Part shown: positions 47,376 to 63,249 of the stretch, piece by piece
How positions within the stretch are numbered: the stretch's first letter is position 1
How the letters are laid out: each line of letters begins with the position of its first letter
NCBI GenBank assembly: GCA_003415625.1
Contig: PYIU01000005.1
Coordinates: 2,919,001 to 2,983,000 of the forward strand
DNA length: 64,000 nucleotides
Origin: Aquanectria penicillioides
Taxonomy: Eukaryota > Ascomycota > Sordariomycetes > Hypocreales > Nectriaceae
Reading direction: 5' to 3'
The notes under the pieces: generated by a model
The model's input: the letters and a program-made list of their open reading frames with translations, nothing else
The model's database searches: none
What the model was told of the DNA's origin: nothing
Program-made: the position numbers and the translations under genes

Positions 47376-50300
47376 TAGTTTATATATACTACAGGCCTAT
47401 TATAGCTTTTATATTAATATTTATATAAATATTAAAATATTAAGCTAGCTGCATTAAGGTAGAGGGTATTAAGCTATCCTTAAGGGCAGTATAGAATTTA
47501 CTTTATTCTATATATATTATATAAATAGTAAAAAATAAAAAGAAAGGTTTATATTAAAATTAAGCTAATAAATTATACCTTTTTATTATAACTTTAGGTA
47601 GCTAATAGTAATAAATATTAAAGCTAATAGCTATATTATTTATATTTATATATATAAGCTATATAAACTATTGCTATATTTAATAAAGATTAATATTTAA
47701 ATATTAATAATAGCTTTATAAAAGGGAATAGCTATAATAAATACTTTTTAATTTTAATTTAAGTTTATTATTAATATAGTTTATTAAATAAAAAAGCTTT
47801 AATAATTAAAGGCTAAAGCTATTTAAGCTAAAAGAAAGGCAATTTAAGTGCACTTTTAAGCTATATTTATAGTTTTAATTATAGGTTTTAATATTAATTA
47901 GCTCTATAAATTAATTAATAAAATTAATTATATAGCTATAGCTTTTAAAAGCTTAATAGCTATATTATCTTTTTTAATTAAAAGGGCTAAAGCTATTTAA
48001 AAATAAATAATATTAAAAAGCAATAATAATAATAAATAAAATTAATTTTAATATAAATTTATATTAATTAATATTAATAATAAAAACTAAAATTTAATAT
48101 AATTCTTTAAGTAATAGCTTAAGCTTAAATAAAGCTAAAAGGGAATTAAAGTAAAAAAGGCTAAAAAAAAAATAATAATAAAAAGAATAGTAAAAAAAAT
48201 AAAATAGATTATATATCTTTTAAGAAAAATATAAACTTAAAGTAAATAATATTACTAAAGTAAATAAATATAAATTAAATATAATAATAAATAAAAATAA
48301 AGTTTAAAATAAAGCTAAAGTAAAGACTTAATTATTAAAAGAATAGGCTTTAATATATTATTTATATAATAGATTGGTTTTTTCTCTTTTTTAAAAAGGG
48401 TTTTTTTAAGTATATTAACTTTCTTTTTAATAAAAGGGTTAAAATACTTAAATAAAAAAGTTACTAAAAGATAAAAGCAATATAAAAATAAATATATTTT
48501 AAATTAAATGCAATTTAATAGCTAGCTTATAGTATAGTATAATATATAAATAGATTAGCTATTTAATAAAGTAATATATAATTTAAGCTTTAAATAAATA
48601 TTACTTAAGTTTAAAAAGGTTATAAAATAAATTAAATAAAGTTTCCTTTTAGCTTAAATAAAGTAAATAATATAGTATAATATAGCTAACTATTTTAATA
48701 GTATTTTTATATTAATATTAAAATATATTTATTTTAAGGACTTTTTTTTAAAAAAGAAATCCCTAAAGTTTAATATATTTTATTTATATTTAAATAAATA
48801 AAAAGCTTTTATATTTTTTAAATTCTTTATATAAATAAATAGTTTTTTTTATATAAAATAAAAAGATTTTAGCTACTTTTATTTTATTATTTATATATTA
48901 TTTATAAAACTTATATTTAGCTTATTTTTAATAATGCCTTTAATTAATTAATATTTAATTTTTAATTAATTTTTAATTTTTTTTATATTTTTTATTAAAA
49001 AGTTAATTAATAAATTACTTTTTATATTTTTATATTAATTTATATTAAAGGCTATTATAATAATAATAATAAATTTAATATATTATTAATATAATTATAA
49101 AAAAAATAGATTTTTTAATACTTTAGGCTTAAAGCTAGCCTTAAAATTAAATAAATTATTTATTAAAATATATATTAAATAAAGGGATTTTAAGCTTATT
49201 TTTTAATAATTTAATTAAAATAGCCTTATAGCCTCCTTTAATAATATAAAGAGCTTAAGTCTATTTAATAAATAAGGCTTTAGTAATTCTTTTTAAATTG
49301 CTACCTTTTTTTATTAAAAAATAGTATATATTAGTGCTATAAGTAATTATAAATCTAATTATATATATATATATATTATATAGATAGCCTTAAGGTTTAC
49401 TTTTTATATGCTTACTATAAGGGCAGTAAGGGCCTGCCTTTAGCGCTTAAGTTTTCCTTTAAGCTTAAAGATATATAGGCCCTAAAGTAGCTTTTTATGC
49501 AATTATAACTTAAGGAAATAGTATAATTTTTATAGCTAAATTATATTATAAATAAAGATTAATTAAACTTAATGCTTTTAGTATTAATAAAAAAAATAAA
49601 AAGCTAGGCCTTAATAGATTTAAAGGTTATACTATTAATAAAGGCTTAAAATATATATATTATTTATATAGCTTTAAGTTAAGCTTAAGTCTTTATTGTA
49701 TTTTTTTTAAATATAAATATATTTATATTATTAATAAATTTAATTATTATAATTTTAAGGATTTTTTTAAGTGCTATATAAAGCCTTAATATAAATAAAA
49801 TAAAAAGAATAAAAAAGAATAGCAATCTTTATAAAACTTTAGCTTTAATGCTATAAGGTTTAAAGGATTTACTATTAAACTAAAAGTATATTAAATGCTT
49901 AAATAAATAGCTAAAAAGCTAAATTAATAATTATTATAAATAGCTTTAATTATAAAAAATAGCAATAAGCCTTTTATAATTAATTAAATTAAAGGCTATA
50001 ATAAAGTTTAATTAAAGGAATAATGCTATTTTACTATAGGCCTATACTATATATATTGCTTTTATTATAATTATAAAGGCAAGCTTAATAAACCTTTAAG
50101 GTTTATTTTTTATTTAATTATTAAAAAGTATATTTAAGTTCTTTATTATTATTATTATTTATTAAACTATTATTAATTTTATTACTTTATTAATAATATT
50201 AAAAAGAGAAATAGATCTTTATTTAAATACTATATATTTTTAAGCTATTATTTTATTTAATTTAAAAATAATAGTAATAATTATATAATAAAAGCAATAT

Positions 50301-51650
50301 AAAAAATACTTAAATATAATATTTATATTAATAATAATAATAAAGGCTTTTAAAAAAGGCTTATTATATATTTTAAAAAAGCTAATAAAGAATCTATTAC
50401 TATTAAAAGCTTTTTATAATTAAATTTTAAAAAATAAATATATTAATTTATAAAGTTTAATATAGTTTTATATTAAATCCTTAATATTTTATAGTATTTA
50501 ATTTATATTTAATAATTATATAATAAAATTTATTATTTAATAAACTCTACCCTTAGACTTATAACTGCTTGCAGCCATCCTAAACCACCTCTAAAACATT
50601 TAAAACTACAATTAATTGATTCCTTATGCTAAGCTACCCCTAAATATAATAGTGCATTAAAAGTATAGCGCTAATACTATAGCCCTTTTAATAGTTATTA
50701 ATTTAAGAAAATATAGCATTAAAAATAGCTAATATAACCCTTTTTTTACTATTAGCTAATATAGTAATATACCTAAAATAAATAAAGCAATAAAAGCTAA
50801 TAAAAGCCTTATAATTAATAAAGATAAAGAAGCCTATAAAGCTATTATTAAAATTGTTTTATTTTACCTTCTTAAAGCGGTTTAAAAGGTATTTTAAATC
50901 TATATTAATGCATATAAAATGCACTTCTGCCCCCCCTTTAAGATTAATACAACCCCTAAAGAAAGACTTATTAATAAAATTACTATTACTATAATAATTG
51001 CTATTACTATAGTAGTAATAGCTACTTTAGCTAATTTAAGCTTTTTTTCTTTTTAATTAATATAATAGTTTTATATATTAATCCTTTTATATAGCCTTAT
51101 ACCTATAAATACTAAAATTAATAAATATATAATATATAGCTATATTAAGCATAAGGTTACTATTTATACTAAAGATACCCTTAAGGATATTAAAAACTGC
51201 ACTTTAATAGAAACTATATAAATAGTAAATTAAGCCTATAGCAACTTCTATATAGTTATAGTATACTGCCTCTTTAATAGGGATATAGTTCTTACCTTTC
51301 TTACCTTAAAATAGGCTAAAGCCTTTTATAAGGAAGGATAAATAGCTATTGCATTTAGGAATAATGCCCTTTTAGCTCTTTTAATCTTTACTATTTTAAT
51401 AAAGGGAATTTAAATTAAATCTATCTTTAATAATATAAATAAATTTATTAAAACTATTAATAATATTAATACCTTAAGAATTAATAAAGTAAAGCCTATT
51501 TAAGCCTAAAATAGCATTATAATAAAAATAAATTTAATTCTTTATATTCTATTAATTAAAGAAGCTAATAGCCTATATAATAATAGATTATTTTTTAATA
51601 TTAAATTCTATAATTATAAACCCTTTAATAAAGGATTAAAATCTATTTAA

Positions 51651-51692
51651 TACTTTTAATACTATAAGTATAGCTATATTATAAAAAACTGC
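51651..51692 (+). pseudogene. LINE ORF1 (gag-like) zinc-knuckle remnant
   Basis: Reads Y-F-stop-Y-Y-K-Y-S-Y-I-I-K-N-C. With Tyr standing for Cys or His (single G-to-A or C-to-T changes) this has exactly C-x2-C-x4-H-x4-C spacing. A second, less regular group follows within 60 bp. CCHC knuckles are typical of LINE ORF1 proteins and support the family assignment. Not functional. Confidence 0.6.
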
Positions 51693-54029
51693 TAATTTAC
51701 TTTAATCTATAGCTAATATAGTAGCTTAATATATAATAATTACTCTATTAAAAAAGGAGAAATCCTTTATTACTATACTCTATACTATAAAGACTATTTA
51801 GCTTAAAGCTATATTTATTTTATAGTAAAAAAGCATTAAATCTATATAAAAGAAGGATATTATAAATAATTAATAAAATATAAAGAATATACTTTAATAT
51901 AATAAAATATCCTTTATATATAATAAAATAGCTTCTTTAAGAACCCTCCCTTTATAGCTTCCCCCTCTATTAAAAGAGTTAGCTAACCTTTAGGCTCTAT
52001 AAATAAATAATATTGCACTTTATTTAGTGCTTTCCCTTCCTTTAGTGCCTGCACTTTATTGCTATTATCTATTAAATTAACTTCTCTATTTATATTAAAC
52101 TAATATAGGTTTTATTTTAGAATATATATTACTGCCTTAAATTAATCTATTAGGTACTATATGCCTATAATAGATATAATGCAATTATATTTTTAAAATT
52201 AGCTAAAAACTAAAGGATTAATGCTTTAGTAAACCCTAAAAAATTAAACTATACTATAATTTACTATTTAAGCTATATAGCTCTTTATATATATAAATAA
52301 TATAGACTAAAAATCTAGATCTATTAGGCTAAAAAAGACTAGATTAGTATTAATTTTAAGCACTACTATATAAAAATAATTGCAGTATATAACTCCCTAA
52401 AAGGCAAAGGAAACTTAAGAGCAATATGTGCCTTAATTGGCCTTACTTTAGCCCCTTAAATAATTATAATTAAAGACTTTAATTTATACTATTTAATTTA
52501 GGACTGCTATAATAAAACTACTTTATATAGCTTAATCTTTTTAATAGAAATGCAATAGCTAAATATAGCCTTAATAACCCTCTATAAAATAGTAATTTAA
52601 AAAGTAAGCAATACTAAAAATAGCACTTTTAATTTAATTTAAGCCTTAAAGAATAGCTATACTATTTATTTAGGCCTTAATTATAATTTAAATGGCTTTA
52701 ACTATATCTTATAGTAAATATATATTAGGCCCTTTATAAATATACTGCCTTTCTTTCTATTAAACCTTTAGCCTATAGCATTTAATTAATATATAATAAA
52801 CCTTAAAAAGGCTAAACTTAAAGTATAAGTTACCTTTTGCTAAACTTTTAGTAAAATAACCTTTATATAATAGTTAAAATAGGCAGTTAAATAGCTAACT
52901 TAAGGACTATATTAAATTGCTTAATATACTACTTTAATATAAAGGCGACTTAAGCCTAACTGCAATAATTAATAGAACTAGCCTACTATAGAGGCTATCT
53001 ATTAACTTAAATAAATATAAAAATATATATAATATAATAGTATAGTAGCTAATTGGCTAGAACTATAAAAAGTAGGCAATAAGCAAAAGGCTTATATAGC
53101 TAAGGCTAAATAAGTGGCTTAATGCAATACTCTATTTAAAGCTAAAATAGAAAAAGGTATAGATAGCTAAAAGAAACTTTAAAATTTAAAAAAATAGGCA
53201 TAACTTTAAAGTAGTATTGCCTTAGCCTTACTATAGCTTCCTTCCCTTAATTGCCTTAAGTAAGATTCTTTAGCTATAAGCTATATTAAAAAGGCAATTA
53301 TATTAATAAAATGCTTCTTTTTTAAACTTTAGGTAAATAATTAAAATATTAAACCTATTATAATAGATCTTATAATACAATCTATAGGTATAGACTAAAT
53401 GCTATAAAATGCTAAGAACTTAATATAAAACTGCATTAAACTCTATAAATTAGTACACTTACTCTTTAAAATTTAATTATAAAAGGCTTCTAATAGTAAT
53501 AGATTTTTTATTGGCTTCCTTAAAGTATATAATAAGCCCTTTCTAAAAGCCTTTATTATTATTATTAATATAAGTATTGCATTTAAGCACTTTTTATATT
53601 GCTTTTACTATATAATTATTACTATTATTTTTAAACTAAATAAAATAATAGCTTAAAAATATATAGTATTTAAATAAAGATCTATTTCCCTTTTTAGCAT
53701 TATTAGTAAAGTAATAGAGTTAATAATAGCCTAATAAATAGTAATAGTAATTAAGAACTTAAATATACTCTTTAATAGTTAAATAGAGAATAGGCCTTAA
53801 AGGTCTATTAAGCTTGCCCTTATAGTTATAATAAAAGTAATGCATATAATATAGGCCTATAGTAAAATAGTATTACTCTTTTAATTAAACTTTATTATAG
53901 CCTTTAATTTAATTAACTATAAAAGGCTTATTACTACTCTTTATAATTAAAGCTATTTATAATAATTATTAATTTAGCTTTTTAGCTATTTATTTAAGTA
54001 TTTAATATATCTTTAGTTTAATAATAAGT

Positions 54030-54350
54030 CCTTTAAACCCTATAGCATTAAAGCTAGAGTTTTATAGGGATTGCTACTTTTCTTTATTTTTTTTATTTTA
54101 TTTATATTAAAGCTTTATATAGTACTTAATAAAGTCCCTAAAATTATAGTAATTAAATTTATTAATAATATAAATATACTTATATTTAAGAGAGATATAA
54201 TAAAGACTTAAGCCTAACTTAAAGCTATATAAATAGTATATATATTTTAGGCCTTTATTAATAGTATAACCTTTAAATCCATTAAGGCCTAACTTTTCTA
54301 TTTTTTTTATTAATACTAAAAGCATTAAATTTAACTAACCCTTACCTATA
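54030..54350 (+). pseudogene. LINE reverse transcriptase core remnant in C4
   Basis: Matches the C1 RT core (2,040-2,350), including the region of the decayed A-D-D motif. The 72-codon frame on the - strand here (54,107-54,325) is an antisense shadow. Confidence 0.6.
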
Positions 54351-56542
54351 ATATAATTTAATTATAGAAATTATACTATTTCCTTAAATTATAGCTATAT
54401 AGAAAACTGCTTTAAAGCCTATATATCTTTAAGCTTAAAGGAAAACTTAAGCGCTAAAGGCAGGCCCTTATTGCCCTTACAGTAAGTATATAGGGAGTAA
54501 ACCTTAAGGCTGCCTATATAATATATATATATATAATTAAATTTATAATTGCCTATAGTGCTAGTATATACTATTCCTTAATAAAAAGGGGCAGTAATCT
54601 AAAAGGGATTGCTAAAGCCCTATTAATTAAATAGGCCTAAGCCCTTTATACTATTAAAGGAAGCTATAAAGCTACTTTAATTAAATTGCTAAAAAGTAAG
54701 CTTAAAATCCCTTTATTAAATATATACCTTAATAAATAATTTATTTAATTTTAGGGCTAGCTTTAAACTTAAGGCACTAAAAGACTTATTCTTTTTATAA
54801 CTATATTGGCAATATATTAAATTTACTATTATTACTATAATGGCCTTTAGTATAAACTAATATAGAAATATAAAGAGTGGCTTATTAATTAGCTCTTTAA
54901 TAAAGAATATAAAAAAGACTAAAAGTTAATTAAGAACTAAATATTAGCTAACTAAAGGCATTAATAGAAATAAGCTAAATATAAGTCTTATAAATAGTGC
55001 ATTAATAATAGAATAAAGGCAACTAAAATCTTTTTACTTTATATAAAAAAAAAGACTATTTATTTATATAAAGGACTTAAAAAGTATAAAAGCTTTTTGC
55101 TTATTTAAATATAAATAAAATATATTAAACTTTAGGGTTTCCTTTTCTAAAGAAAGGTCCTTAAGGTAAGTATATCCTAATGCTAATATAGAAATGCTAT
55201 TAAAATAATTAGCTATATTATATTATATTATTTACTTTATTTAAGCTAAAGGGAAACTTTATTTAATTTATCTTATAACTTCCTTAAGCTTAAGTAGTAT
55301 TTATTTAAAGCCTAAATTATATATTACTTTATTAAATAGCTAGCTTATTTATATATTATACTATACTATAAGCTAGCTATTAAGCTATATTTAATTTAAA
55401 ATATACTTACTTTTATACTATCTTTATCTTTTAGTAATTCTTTTATTTAAGTGCTTTAACCCCTTTATTAAAAGGGAAGTTAATATACTTAAAAAAACCC
55501 CCTTTAAAAGAGAGAAAAAACTAGCCTACTATATAAATAATATATTAAAGCCTGCCCTCTTTAATAGCTAGGTCTTTACTTTAGCTCTATTTAAACTCTA
55601 TTTTAGTTTATTATTATATTTAATTTATATTTATTTATTTTAATAATATTATTTACTTTAAGTTTATATTCTCTTTAAAAGATATAAAATCTATTTTATT
55701 TTTCTTATTATTTCTTTTTTTATTCTTCTTTTTACTATTCTTCCCTTTATCCTTAAGCCCCCTTACTTTAATCTCCCTTTAGCTTTACTTAAGCTTAAGC
55801 TATTACTTAAGGAATTATATTAAACTTTAGTCTTTACTATTAATATTAGCTAATATAAACCTATATTAAAATCAATACTATTTATTATTGCTATTACTTT
55901 TAGGCATTGCCTATCCTTAAGTAGCCTTAGCCCCTTTAACTAAAGAAGGCAATATAACTATTAAGCTCTTAAAAGCTATAACTATATAATTAACTTTATT
56001 AATTAGCTTATAGAGCTAATTAGCACTAAAACCTATAGTTAAAGCTATAGATATAGCTTAAAAGTGCACTTAAATTACTTTTCTTTTAGCTTAAGTGGCC
56101 TTAGCCCTTAATTACTAAAGCTTCTCTTTCTATAATCTATATTAGTATTATACCTATAGCAGAACTAAACTAAGCTATACTTATTATAGCTATCCCCTTC
56201 TATAAAGCCACTATTAATATATAGGCATTAGCCTCTATTAAATATAGCAGTAGTTTATATAGCTTATATATATAGGCATAAGCTATATAGCTGCTAGCCT
56301 TAATATCTATTAATAGTTAGTTTTTTATAGCTATAAAGAATAGAAACTATATATTAGTTTAGTTTTAGTATAAACTATTCTTTTTATCTCTTGCTATTTA
56401 TATAATATATATAGAATAGGGCAAATCCTACACTGCCTTTAGGGTTGGTGCAGTACCCCCTACCTTAGTGCGGCTAGCTTAATGTCTTAATATTTGCTAA
56501 TATTAGTAAGAATGCTATCTATAGCCGCATTAAATATATACT

Positions 56543-56923
<381 letters not shown>

Positions 56924-57464
56924 TTAGCTATATATAATTAGCATAAAATAGCAATAGAAATAGTAATTAGCACTTATATAAGTTAGGTATTTTATATAAA
57001 TAATATATTAATAAAGCATATACTTAAAGGCAATAAAAAGCTTTTATAGAGGCATATAAAAAAGGAAGAAAAGAAAAGGAATTAAGTGTGCCTATAAAGA
57101 TTAAGAAATAATAATAATAGCACTTATATAACTAGCAGCTAGCCGGCCGCTAGCTAGCAGCACTAAAATAATGCCTCACTCCTTATAATAGGCCTATAGT
57201 ATAGGCAATTTAGGCCTATTATAGGCCTTACTTTTACTTTATTTACTAACTCTATAATTAGGTAAATAAAATATTTTAATAATAGTATTAAATTAACTTT
57301 TAATTTAATGCTTCTTTATAGGGGATTTATATTAGGTTTAATATTATATTAAATAAAGGTTTTTATTCTATTAATATAGTTTTTTTCTTTATTTATATAG
57401 TATAGAAGCACTATTTACTTTATAGGTTTATAAAGTATTAATAAATAAATAAATAAGTTTAATA

Positions 57465-58059
57465 ATTATTAAAAAATTATATTTTAAATAAAATATAAAT
57501 ACTTTAAATATATAATAATACTATTTAATTTAATTAATATATTAGCTATTTTTTAAATGTATATTTATTAAATACTTATTAATCTATTAAATATATATTA
57601 TATAATATACTTAAATAATATTATTATATACTTTAAAATATAGAAATAATATATTAAAAATATATTAAAGGTTTTATAAAGACTTTATAAAGTATAATTA
57701 TATATTAAGCTATTTAAATATATATTCTATTAATAAAAGGTAAAGTTCTTAAAATATATAATAACTTAAAAAGGCCTAAAAATAAAGTTAAATAAAGTAT
57801 AAATAATTATTAAATAAAAGCTATTTTAAATATATTAAAAAGTTTAAATATTTTTAGAATTTTATAACTTTTATAAAAAGTTTATTTTAAAATACTTAAA
57901 TATAATTAGCCTATTAATAGTAATACTAAAAAATAATAAAAAAGGCTATAAAATAAAAAAGTTTATTTAAAGCCTAAAAGCTAAAAAGGCATTTTAAAAA
58001 CTAAAAAAGGCTTTTTATTTTATAACTATTTTATAATATTAAAACCTTACTTTATATAC
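57465..58059. other. Unidentified AT-rich relic between LINE C4 and element D
   Basis: About 600 bp, extremely AT-rich. It does not continue C2 after C4 and I found no match to the other repeats in the window. No coding content. Probably old RIP-decayed repeat sequence. Confidence 0.4.
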
Positions 58060-58441
58060 TGTATTAATAGATAGGGACACTAGCTAAAACACACACCCTA
58101 CCCAAAAGGGTATAGAGTAAGCAAGTTTAATTAAAGACTAAATAGCCTTCTTAAGTAGCTATAAACAACTTAAAAGAGTATTAAAGCATTTAATTAAATG
58201 CTTTAAAGTGTCCCTTAAAGAAAAGAAAAAAAAAAATAGAGCAAAAAGTTATAAATAAAGTAATATTATAAAGGGCTACATTAAAACTTTAATAAAGTCT
58301 AAATGCAAAGAATTTAGAATTTTAAAAATAAAAATTAATTAAAGAAAACTGCCTATTTATTTCTTATATCTTTAAGGTCCCTTTTATCTTTTTAACTAAC
58401 CTAATAATAGATTGATCTATATTACTTTAGACCTTAATTTA
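58060..58441 (-). repeat. 3' LTR of gypsy-type element D
   Basis: 382 bp, begins TGTATTAATAG and ends ACCTTAATTTA on the + strand. By eye its differences from the better-preserved solo copy at 2,587-2,969 are almost all C-to-T or G-to-A. Both copies are preceded by TATATAC. Confidence 0.85.
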
Positions 58442-61400
58442 TCCCTCCTTAATGCTTTAATGCTTGCCCTTAAGTAAACTAAAGGCATAATATAAAAGGA
58501 AAACTTTAAGCTTAATCTATTTAAATGTAAAGAAAATCTTAAAGGAAGCATTTAATTGAATGCTTTATATCTATAATTTATTATCTAACTCACTATTATC
58601 TCCCTCTATAATTCATTCTGCTTTTAATACCTAACCTCCTTATTTTAACTTTACTATTACCTTTCTTTATAATGCAGTTTTTAATTGCAGTATCGATTAA
58701 TATAAGACTGGCAAGTAGAAATTAAAGGTTTAAATGGCTTATAAGCAGCAGTTATAATCTTATCCCACTAGTTCATTAAGATTAATCTTTCTAGTAAAAG
58801 CTTGCAAGAGAAGCTCTTTTACTTTCACTTATTCTTCTTAACCTTAATGCTTATAATTAAAAGATTGGTTTAGTAAATCGCAAGGATATTAGTAAGTCTA
58901 TAGGTAAGGGTAATAAAAAGAGCTTAAATACTAAAGTTTAAAGCTATTTCTTTCTTTTATAGGTTTTTTAATAAATTCTATAGGTCTTAATAATAGAATA
59001 TTTAGGCTTAATAAAAATTAAAAGAGAAGTCTTTAAAGCAATTAATATTAGCAAGCTAAGAATTTAAATTGCTTTTATTACCTAAAATAGATTAAGTTTT
59101 TAATTTATTAAATTAATAATTTTAATTTATTTAAGGGTAGAATAATATAGATTAACTATTAAGCAATTAATTAAATGTTTTAATAGTATTTTCTTTATTA
59201 AAAGAAAAGAAATCTTTAATTCTACCTTTATTTTAAATAACTCTTTTAGCTATATAAAGGTCTTTACTTAATATTAAAAATTATATCTTTAAAGTAATTA
59301 CACTTAAGGTTGCTTTCTTTAGCCCTATTATAAAATAGAGTAAAGGTTAATAGAGGGTTTAAAAGCTTATAATTAAATGCTTATAACTTAAGAGATAAAG
59401 ACTATTAGTATTTTATAGGTATTATAAATAAAGTTAAAGTAATATAATTTACTGTAAAATTATTAAAAGGAAGGAAAGAGTTATAGGCATAAAGTAAATT
59501 AATATAACTTAAGTGCCTTTATTTTTAATTTAATATTATTTAAGTAAATTACTATTTTAATATTTATATATATATAAATACTAATAAGTTTCTTAAAATA
59601 GTATACTTTTTAGTGTTTAATAAGAATTTTATTAGTATTTAGTTTTTACCTTAAATCTTAGGGGTTAATTTTCTATTTATTATAAAAGCACTATATTAGC
59701 CCCTTTCTTTCTATTCCTTCCTTTTTTACTTATTATTCTTTATTTTTTTAATTCTTTTATACCTTTAATTATTATTGCAATTTTTATTCTTTATTTTATA
59801 ATAGCTTTATATTGCAATAAGCTTAAGTCTCTTGCCTTTATACCTTATAATTATCTCCTTAATATATACAATCTTACTATTAGCTATATTTAGGCTTTTA
59901 AATTCTTTTATTAGTGCTTTACTTATTAGTGTATTTATAATAGTTTCTTCTATAAGGCTTTAATTAATACTATTAGTATTGCTATTAAATAATTAATAAA
60001 TACCCCTTTTTGTATTGCTTTTTAACTATTATTTTTATTTAGTAATTAATTAAATACTTTTAAATTTAATAATACTTTAATATTTAAATTTATAGCTTTT
60101 AAGCTCTTAATTAATTTAGCTAGCCTTTATATATTAAAATTGCTTTTAAAGAAGACAATAAGTAAATTAATTATAAACTTACTTAATAGTTTATTTTATA
60201 GTTACTATTTTATAATTTAGTGCTTTATTTTAAAATAGATCTTTTCCTTTAGTGCTAACTTTAGTTTATATATATTCCTATAAAATAGGCTTATTTAATA
60301 AAGTACTTTTTAATTTAGCTACCAATTTGCCTTAAGTATATTAAGGCATTTATTATTGCCTTTATTAAATATATTAATTCCCTTATATATTATAGATGCA
60401 TTTAATTATATACTTTTATAATTTTTGCCTATAATAAATATATTCTTACTCCCTTTTATATATATATTTTAGCATTAAATTATATAGATAGCTGCTATAT
60501 TAATTGTATTTAAAATAGTTAATTTAAATGCAAATAGAGCTTCCTTTATAGATATTAACTAAAGGGTTTTTATAAAGGCCCTTATAACTTTCCTTTAGGT
60601 AGTATAAATACTATTAGTAAGTCTATTTAGCTATTAACTTTTATAGTAGATTTTCTTAGGCTAATTACTTGCCTATAAATTATATATAGTTTTTCTATTA
60701 GTAGTATAGCTAGTAATTATTAATTAATTAAATAGATATAAAAAGTATTTAATTAAAAGCATAAAGTAGGTTTTAATTAATAAAAATAATAGTCTTTAGC
60801 TTATCTTTTAGTATAAATTAATTAAATATAGTTTTTAATTTATTAATAATAGTTTAATAAATAGAAAATAGCACTATAAAGCAATTAATTAAATATTTCT
60901 ATACCCTTTAAGGCTATTGCTATTATTATATTATTTTAATAACTTTAAAACTTAATTTCTATTAAATATATTTAGATTTTTAAATTTTTTATAAATATTA
61001 ATACTTTATTTTTTGCTATTTTTTATGCATTTTTATTTATTTTTAAATAATTTTAACCCTTTTACTATAATTTTTAGGCATTTCTATTTTATTTTTATTA
61101 ATTTTTAGTATAATTTTTAAAGTTTTTAAATAGATTTTAAAGGATTTTTAGAGATTTTTAGTATTTTCTTAAGGTTTTTAGCTAATTTTTAATTATTTTT
61201 ATTTAGTTTTATTTAGTTTTACTATCCTTTTGCTTGCCTTTAATTGCTTTTTATCTTGCTTTTTTGCTTTATTTTAGGTAGTTTATCTTTTTTTAGTATA
61301 GTATTAGTTTTAGTATTTTTACTTCTCCCTTTTTAACCTTTAGTACCTTTCCTTTAATAGCAATCTAGCTATTTTTAGCCTAATGCTATTACTAACTATT

Positions 61401-63249
61401 TAATTAATTGCTTATTATATTTTAATACTGTATTTACTAATTGCTACTTATCTCTAGAATTTAAACTTTAATAATCTCCTTAAGCCTAATATAGGTATAT
61501 ATTATAGTATTATTATTTAAGCTTTTTATAGCATTTAAATTAAGTTTATTTTATTTTTATTATTTTATAGATTTAGTTTACATTTAATTAAATGCTTCCC
61601 CTTCTCTTTTTACCTTTAGTAATACTTTCTAATTTATATTAAAAGTCTTTTTATTATCCCTATTTATTTACTATTTATTTTTATCCTTTATAAACTTTCT
61701 TAATTAATTACTATAGATTATATTAAAAAGCTTAACTTTATCTATAGTATTAAAGATATAACTTTTTATTTTATTAAATATATTAGCAATTCTATAAGGG
61801 CTTAATTAATATAGCTTTATCTTTATAATATAAAATATATCCTTTTGATTTTATATATTATACTAAAGAATTAAATCTTTAATAGTAAGAGGCTTTTTAT
61901 ATAGCCTATATTAATTCTTTTTAATCTTTCTATTAGCAATTAACCTTTAGAATGTAATTATTTATTGCCTAGCTTCTTTTATATCTTTTTACTTTTGCTT
62001 TAGGATTTTAATCCTTTATTTAAATAGGTCTTTAGTAAAGATTATATTATTTTATTTAATTAAATGCTATATAGGCACTTTTACTTTTAAAGGAAGGACT
62101 AGCTTCTATTTATAGAGTAGATAAAAAGGTGATCTTTTATATAAAGTGCAAATAGCTACTCTTTTAGCTAGTAAAGCTATTAGTAAGATATTTATTTATT
62201 TTCCTTTTTCTTTACCCTTTTTCTTTAGGAAACTTATTATAGTAATATAACTATCTTTAATAAATCTATTTACTTTAGGGTTATAAGTAAAAGTATTAAT
62301 AACTTTTATATTAAGGCTATTAAAATCTTTAGGAATCCCTTTTATAATCTCTTTTTTATTATTAATAATTACTTTTTTTAGCATTTTATATTAATAGTGC
62401 AGTTTTTTAAGGAATTTTGCAATATAGTAACTATTTAATCTTAAAATTAGCTTAGCCTTTACTTATCTATAAAGATTGCATTTAGCTTTTAATATAAATT
62501 TAAATCTTTTATTAAAAAGTATATATTATCTATTAAGATAAATCTTTATTATTAGATAAATAGGCTTAATAGGTATAAAGGCTTCTATTAGTCTTTAAGG
62601 AATATATATTTAATATATTAGGCATTGCCTAATAGCTTTTATAATATTTCTTTTTGTACTTTATTAATAGTATCTTTTAGAAAGAAGTATATAAGTAGTA
62701 TTATAACTATAATGCCTTCTATTAATATAGTATAATTTAATTAAATTCTTTTAAATATCTTTTTTTTTTATAATTAACCTTAAGTTGCCTTTTTATTTTT
62801 TAGCCTTAATCTATAAGTGGCTACTTTTTATAAAGTATTTTTTAGCCTTTAGCTATAAGCATTAGTAATTTTATAGGGTAATATCTATTAGCCTTTTTAA
62901 TAAAAGTAAATATTTCCCTAATTGCAATAAAGGTCTACTATAATTCTTTTTTAACTTTATTAATTTATCTTTAATCTTAATAATATTAAAATAAATATTA
63001 ATAAACTCTTTAATATTACCTTTAGCCTTTTAGTCTATTTAATTAAATATTTCTAGACCTTTTTTAAATAGTCTATTAGCTATATTGTTTTTATTTTTAG
63101 AAATATATTAAATAGTAAAGTTAAATAATAGAATATAATTAATCTATTAAATAACTATTGTATTAAGGATATTATTAGCCTTACTATTAAGCTAATAGAC
63201 TAAAACTTAAAAATCTATCTTTAAGATAAAGGGCAATTTATATATATAG

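Larger units (their letters stand above)
41177..50542 (-). mobile_element. LINE copy C2, 5'-truncated, interrupted by C3
   Basis: Read on the - strand: the 5' end is missing (it stops near 50,535 at a point matching about 15,365 of C5), and the 3' end is near 41,177-41,227. The inner segment 41,775-47,256 is the inverted nested copy C3, which sits in C2's own TAA/TTA simple repeat. The last 50 bp or so of the LINE 3' end occur twice in tandem (about 41,177-41,226 and 41,227-41,282). Strongly RIP-mutated, among the most AT-rich parts of the window. Confidence 0.75.
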
